From the NCBI GenBank assembly GCA_035235625.1, contig CP141149.1:14077893-14141892 (forward strand): 64,000 bases of DNA, in the 5' to 3' direction. The translations under genes were made by a program, and so were the position numbers. How positions within the stretch are numbered: position 1 is the first letter of the stretch; each line of letters begins with the position of its first letter. The stretch is from Saururus chinensis. Lineage: Eukaryota > Streptophyta > Magnoliopsida > Piperales > Saururaceae. The notes below the pieces were generated by a model. That model had not been told where the DNA came from and made no database searches. It was given only the letters and a program-made list of their open reading frames with translations. Positions 59,519-64,000 of this stretch are shown here, in pieces.

Positions 59519-61577
59519 ATGTTGGTCTGTGATAACAGATGTAGGTATCTTATCTTGCTTTCTAATATAATTTCCTTCTTTCTATCTATTTCGTGATAAA
59601 ATTACTATACATCATTGACTTCTCATCTCTTACTTTGTGGCTTTTCATTTTGCCCTGGAGCTTGCAGAGTTTGAAGCAAATTCAAATAAAAATCTGATCT
59701 TACACTGTGCATCAAATTCTCTTTGTTTTAGCTCTGCATTCTTTTTAACTAAAAGTATCCGCCATGAAATTGTAACCAGAACCATTAGTAATTTCTGCAA
59801 ATTACAGCATAAGTTATTCAAAAATTGATTAGGGCTGAGAAAGGGAGCAAGGATATATCCTGAATCATACAATTGTTGTATTAGTCTATAGCAATAGCAA
59901 AATCGAAGATCATCTGCTTATCTGCTGCATACTCCTTGTATTTGTATTTGAATTTGTGTACGATGATCTGTTGGGGAAGTGATGAAAAGTTTGCGGTAGC
60001 TTAGTGGGCGTTCAAAATTCCTATTCACTCACCTCTAGGCTGCTTAAGATCCTGCCATTTTCTTAATTATGATGATAATTATAGTTGTACGTAGATCTGG
60101 ACAACTGCAATTATGTTATGCTCCTGCTGTACTATGTCTTTTGGCCTGTCTCTTGATGCCATTCCTTGCCAGCATATTTAGATTACTGTTGAACTGCTTA
60201 AGAATCAACTCAAAATCAAGTTGAAGTGGGTTTATGTAAATTTTCTTCATTTGTTAGCTCTACTGGGTGGATCAAGAATAATAGTGGTAAAAAAGGAATA
60301 ATGTGTTACTTCTGTGATATATTGTGTGTTATTTGACAACCAGTTTGGTTTAAGTTTTTGTTCATCGGTGTCAATTAGGGTTCATAGAAGGTTCATCTCT
60401 TACTTCGATTTTTTTGTTCATGCGTTCTAGTAATTCCCTTGCTGTGGAGTTTGAACATGAGATACTTCCATCTTCTGAGCAGCAAATTAGAATTGAGATC
60501 ATCAGCCTTCAATGGTGAAGAGTTGTAAGGACATCATTAGCACCAACTTCTAGGTTACAATTATTCCAGAATTTACATCCATTTTTTTAGAAGTAGATAA
60601 AAATTCTCCTTTTGCCAAAGTACACTTGAAAATGGAGAGGCTTGTGCTTTATACTGAGCTCTCTCCATGGAGTAAGCTTTTGTGGGGGCACAAGCAGCCC
60701 TTCCAGGTTTGTAAAAAGTACCCAGAAAGCATGGAGTTCATTTTTTTTGGTAAGAAGAAAGCATGGAGCTTAGAGCCAGTGTTGGTTACAAAACAAATTT
60801 CCTTCCCCTCATGCCAACTTTAAATGAGTACCAATCTTTTCTATGAAAATACCAGTATAGGGCACCCATGTTCCCTTAAGAAGCTGTTTTTTCTTTATGG
60901 TTCCTTTTTTTCAGAATGAAGAACTCAAGCCCCACTTCTATGTGCCCTTAAGAATAATTGCAAAAATATAAAGTGGGAAAAACCTAGCTGAAGAACCTTA
61001 GCATTGTTTTATGTTTTGGTTGCCATACAGTTGATAAACTACATTGATGGCATATAAGAGTTTCTGAGAATGCTAAGTGTAGTTTTCATTTAATTGATAG
61101 TCTTACAACTTCATTCAACACTTATTCAATTATTCATATTGACCGTTATCAATCTTCTTATTTCTAGAAATTTTTTTCACTTTCAGGCAATCGTAAGGAG
61201 AAGTATTCATGTTAAAGCAATGGCAGGACATCAATGGAGAAAGCATGAGTTTGAGAATTCTCCAGTGACCCCTATATCACTCACCAGCTTTTTGATGCAT
61301 AAAAATTTCTTGACATGTCCAATTGTCTTGGACTTTATTTAATGATTTATAGAATGTGTTTTTTAAATTAGTAAATGAATTTGGTTGACTACATTAGCAC
61401 TTCTAAAGCATGTACAGAGGGTACTGTTGTACATGTATTTATTATTTCTAGTGGAACGTCTTTAAGTGGGAGGTCATTGGACACGAGATAAGATATCTTG
61501 ATCTGGTGCAACCGTTCAAATTTGTGTCGTGAGGGCATTGGAAATATTTATAAACAATCACCTTTTCTTTTTGAGGA
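59519..61577. other. 3' flank of PheRS beta and intergenic DNA
   Basis: The 3' UTR must begin at 59519. AATAAAA at about 59684 is one possible poly(A) signal, but none is decisive. No exon, transposase or LTR was recognised further on. Confidence 0.5.
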
Positions 61578-61681
61578 CGTTAAAAGCCTACTTCATCTTC
61601 CCATGACCATTGATGAGTGGGACCTATTTTTGTGGGTCCCACTCATCAATGGTGATGGGAAGATGAACTAGGCTTTTGACG
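61578..61681. mobile_element. 104-bp foldback element
   Basis: Arms 61578-61623 and 61636-61681 are reverse complements at 43 of 46 positions, for example ATTGATGAGTGGGAC with GTCCCACTCATCAAT. The loop is 12 bases. Confidence 0.88.
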
Positions 61682-64000
61682 TTTTTTAACGTTGCATAAG
61701 CATTTTTCTTTCTTTTTTGATGTATCCTCCATAAGGCTCAACCCAAAAAGAAAAAAACATTTTAATGTGATTCTTCACAAGCCCTTTTGTAAAGGAGTGG
61801 GAGGTCTGCCCAAAAATTACCACTGATCTTTGCTGCCAAGGAAGAGCAAGAACCCCTTGAAGCCTTTCTGGTTATAGTACTCTTGGTCCCCAGAGTGGTG
61901 GGGGTCCTCCTGTGGAAGTCAAAACCATAGCTCTTGCCGGACTTCATTTTCCTCTAGTAGGGAATCTCCTTAGCAAGGTCTTCTACACTAGTGACTTCAG
62001 ATAGAGATGTAAAGGACTGAGATTTGCCTTGGAAATATTAGGACAACCCTAAACCGAAGAGCATTGTGTTAATATGACATTTGATAGCAACAATGTCATA
62101 TGCAAGTATGGTGGTGGAACACATAATAAATTTCATTCAAAACAGTGTAGACTGATGAAATTACTAACTTCGACTGATATGATAAATGCATAAGTTATGG
62201 AGAAACAAAGAAGCAGCTTCTAGGCAAAAGAATAGTCCTTGAAAACATATCTTTGAACATAAACCATCAGTAGCATTACAGGGTCATATTGTAACATATC
62301 TTCTAGGCAAAAGATATTGTTAAACATATCTTTGAACGTAAGAACCATATGACCATTGTAATTTTCACTTAGTGGAACAACCTAGCACCCATTGCCACTT
62401 AAGTGTTCCCTCTCCTCTTTGTTTCACTCTATATAACAGTTTGAGAAAATGTACACAGCAAATAGATAGGTGGACAGGAAATTGGCGAGGGGGATCATAT
62501 AGCACTCTGACGACTATGTTATATTGTATAAAATAGACAATGCTATATTGTGAACAAGGTTGTAACACACTCAAACCCTAGTTTAAACTTTTGGATAGGA
62601 GAAATTAAAGATCTATGTGATATTATATATACCATTGTGGTTGGTGTCGGCAAATCAAGAATCTTGAACAATGCAGTACCTTATATGCAATCATCACAAT
62701 TGTCAGAGGTAGAGAACTATTCCCTCCATCTCATATTAATAGTTACATTTGAAAAAATAGCCGTATTTTTTAAATAGTAAAACTCACATCTAAGAGAAGG
62801 GAAAATAGTTACATTTTTAAGTGCCCAAGTATTTAAATTGAACAAAATGAAACTTTTTTACCAAATAGAGCATCCATTAACTTGAGATGTGGATGTCTCA
62901 TCCAGAGCATTGTACACAGTAAAAAATAACATTTATATAGATTTGAAATATTAGGAAATGACAAAATTTTGTTCTATTTTTAACTAATGGCAAAATTATT
63001 CTAGGCTTATGTACATGTGAAAGATTATATATTATGAGTTTTGGCACATGTAAATTATATCACATTGAGCGTATCAATCAAATATAAATCCTAACTATTA
63101 GATTAAATCTATTTAATAAAAATAATTTAATTTTATATAGATAAATTGCTTATCGAAGCTCAATTTTACTATAAACCCTAAACTTCGTATGAAAGTTGAA
63201 ATAGACAATTAAATTACTCTAAGGCAATCCCTCCATTAGGGAGTCAGAAGACCATGGTCTTTTTTTATACCATATTCTTCCGTTCAACATGCTTAGATGA
63301 CTCACTTGAAGAGTCAACATGACACCTAAGAGTTTTTAACCTTATGTGTCAAATACCATTTGTTCAGGGTACAATCCAATAGAAAGATTCATACAAACAA
63401 TCAAGCACATATACCCATATATTATCAAGGTCATAATTACATATAAATACATCTTATCTACATAAACCCTTGTCATTATAATACTTAATAATAACATATA
63501 TTATATCATAACTTATGCTGAAAGTATACCCAATGCCGACATACTACTGGTAGACTCACCGACGTGATGACCCAGATATCGATGCCCATCGCCAACCCAC
63601 TAACATGTTGAACCCTAACCGACAGTGGGTTGACATGGAACTACTTCTCTCATTGTTACTCCACTGACGCGATGATCTTACTACCAATGATTAACCAATT
63701 GCCCACCTACTCATTGATGTATGTTAGTATCAGTACTGTTATCTCTCTCCCTTCACCAATGCCATCAACGATAAGTCGGTAATTGAGTTAATGAGCGGGA
63801 AATATAGCATAGACTAATTTTCAATTTCCCAAAATCATTCCAAATCATACTATAGCACAAATCTTTCCGCACACATTCTTTCTACAACTAAAGAAGTGGA
63901 AAATACTTGATCTCAGTCTTATTCATGACAAAAATCTTAGAATCATTCTTTACATACTTTCATATAAAAAAATAATCATGTTTTATTCCATACATTACTA
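61682..64000. other. Intergenic, no gene supported
   Basis: A GC-richer island on the minus strand at 61762-61947 is open for 61 codons but has no domain and may be a gene fragment. A partial Stowaway-like end (CTCCATCTCATATTAATAG) lies at about 62728. The rest to the window edge is AT-rich, with no recognisable feature. Confidence 0.5.

Noticed and set aside
61762..61947. 61-codon minus-strand frame as a gene
   Set aside because: Slightly GC-richer than its surroundings but no recognisable domain; two frames look equally plausible, suggesting at most a gene fragment.

Overview
This window is nuclear DNA from a flowering plant, probably a dicot; I cannot name the species. The reasons are: one protein gene cut into 19 short exons with GT-AG introns; many nested plant-type transposable elements (Ty1/copia, long-LTR Ty3/gypsy-like, L1-type LINE, hAT, Mutator with a plant mobile domain, Stowaway-like and Mutator-like MITEs); and AT-rich intergenic sequence. 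There is no operon-like layout, CRISPR array, or rRNA/tRNA gene that I can support.

Layout. 1-3293: 3' part of a copia retrotransposon (integrase tail, RT, RNase H, 3' LTR). 3294-4170: LINE RNase H remnant. 4880-6040: cluster of foldback elements. 6130-7050: decayed hAT transposase. 8162-11445 and 18146-24455: two diverged copies of one segmental duplication, the second enlarged by MITEs, a local tandem repeat and a probable LTR insert holding a GGT-rich MITE. 11446-16609: a retroelement fragment split by a 4.2-kb gypsy-like LTR with a large tandem array. 25193-37300: a composite of decayed copia (minus strand), a 4.8-kb solo LTR nested in its leader with a perfect 5-bp target duplication, and a LINE 3' end, the whole flanked by similar direct repeats. 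38690-42930: a hAT-type MITE, a foldback and a third gypsy-like LTR. 42927-46620: a Mutator-like transposase pseudogene joined through an intron to a plant mobile domain (PMD) pseudogene.

The only intact conventional gene is at 47115-59518, plus strand. It encodes the cytosolic phenylalanyl-tRNA synthetase beta subunit. I traced 19 exons whose phases all join to give a 596-residue protein. Intron 6 carries a 2.28-kb non-autonomous LTR retrotransposon with TCTCT target duplications. 59519-64000 has no gene I can support.

I found no clearly new biological system. The most interesting structures are the MULE-PMD chimera, a palindromic MITE family beginning GGGAA, and the duplicated block, which provides filled and empty sites for dating insertions.
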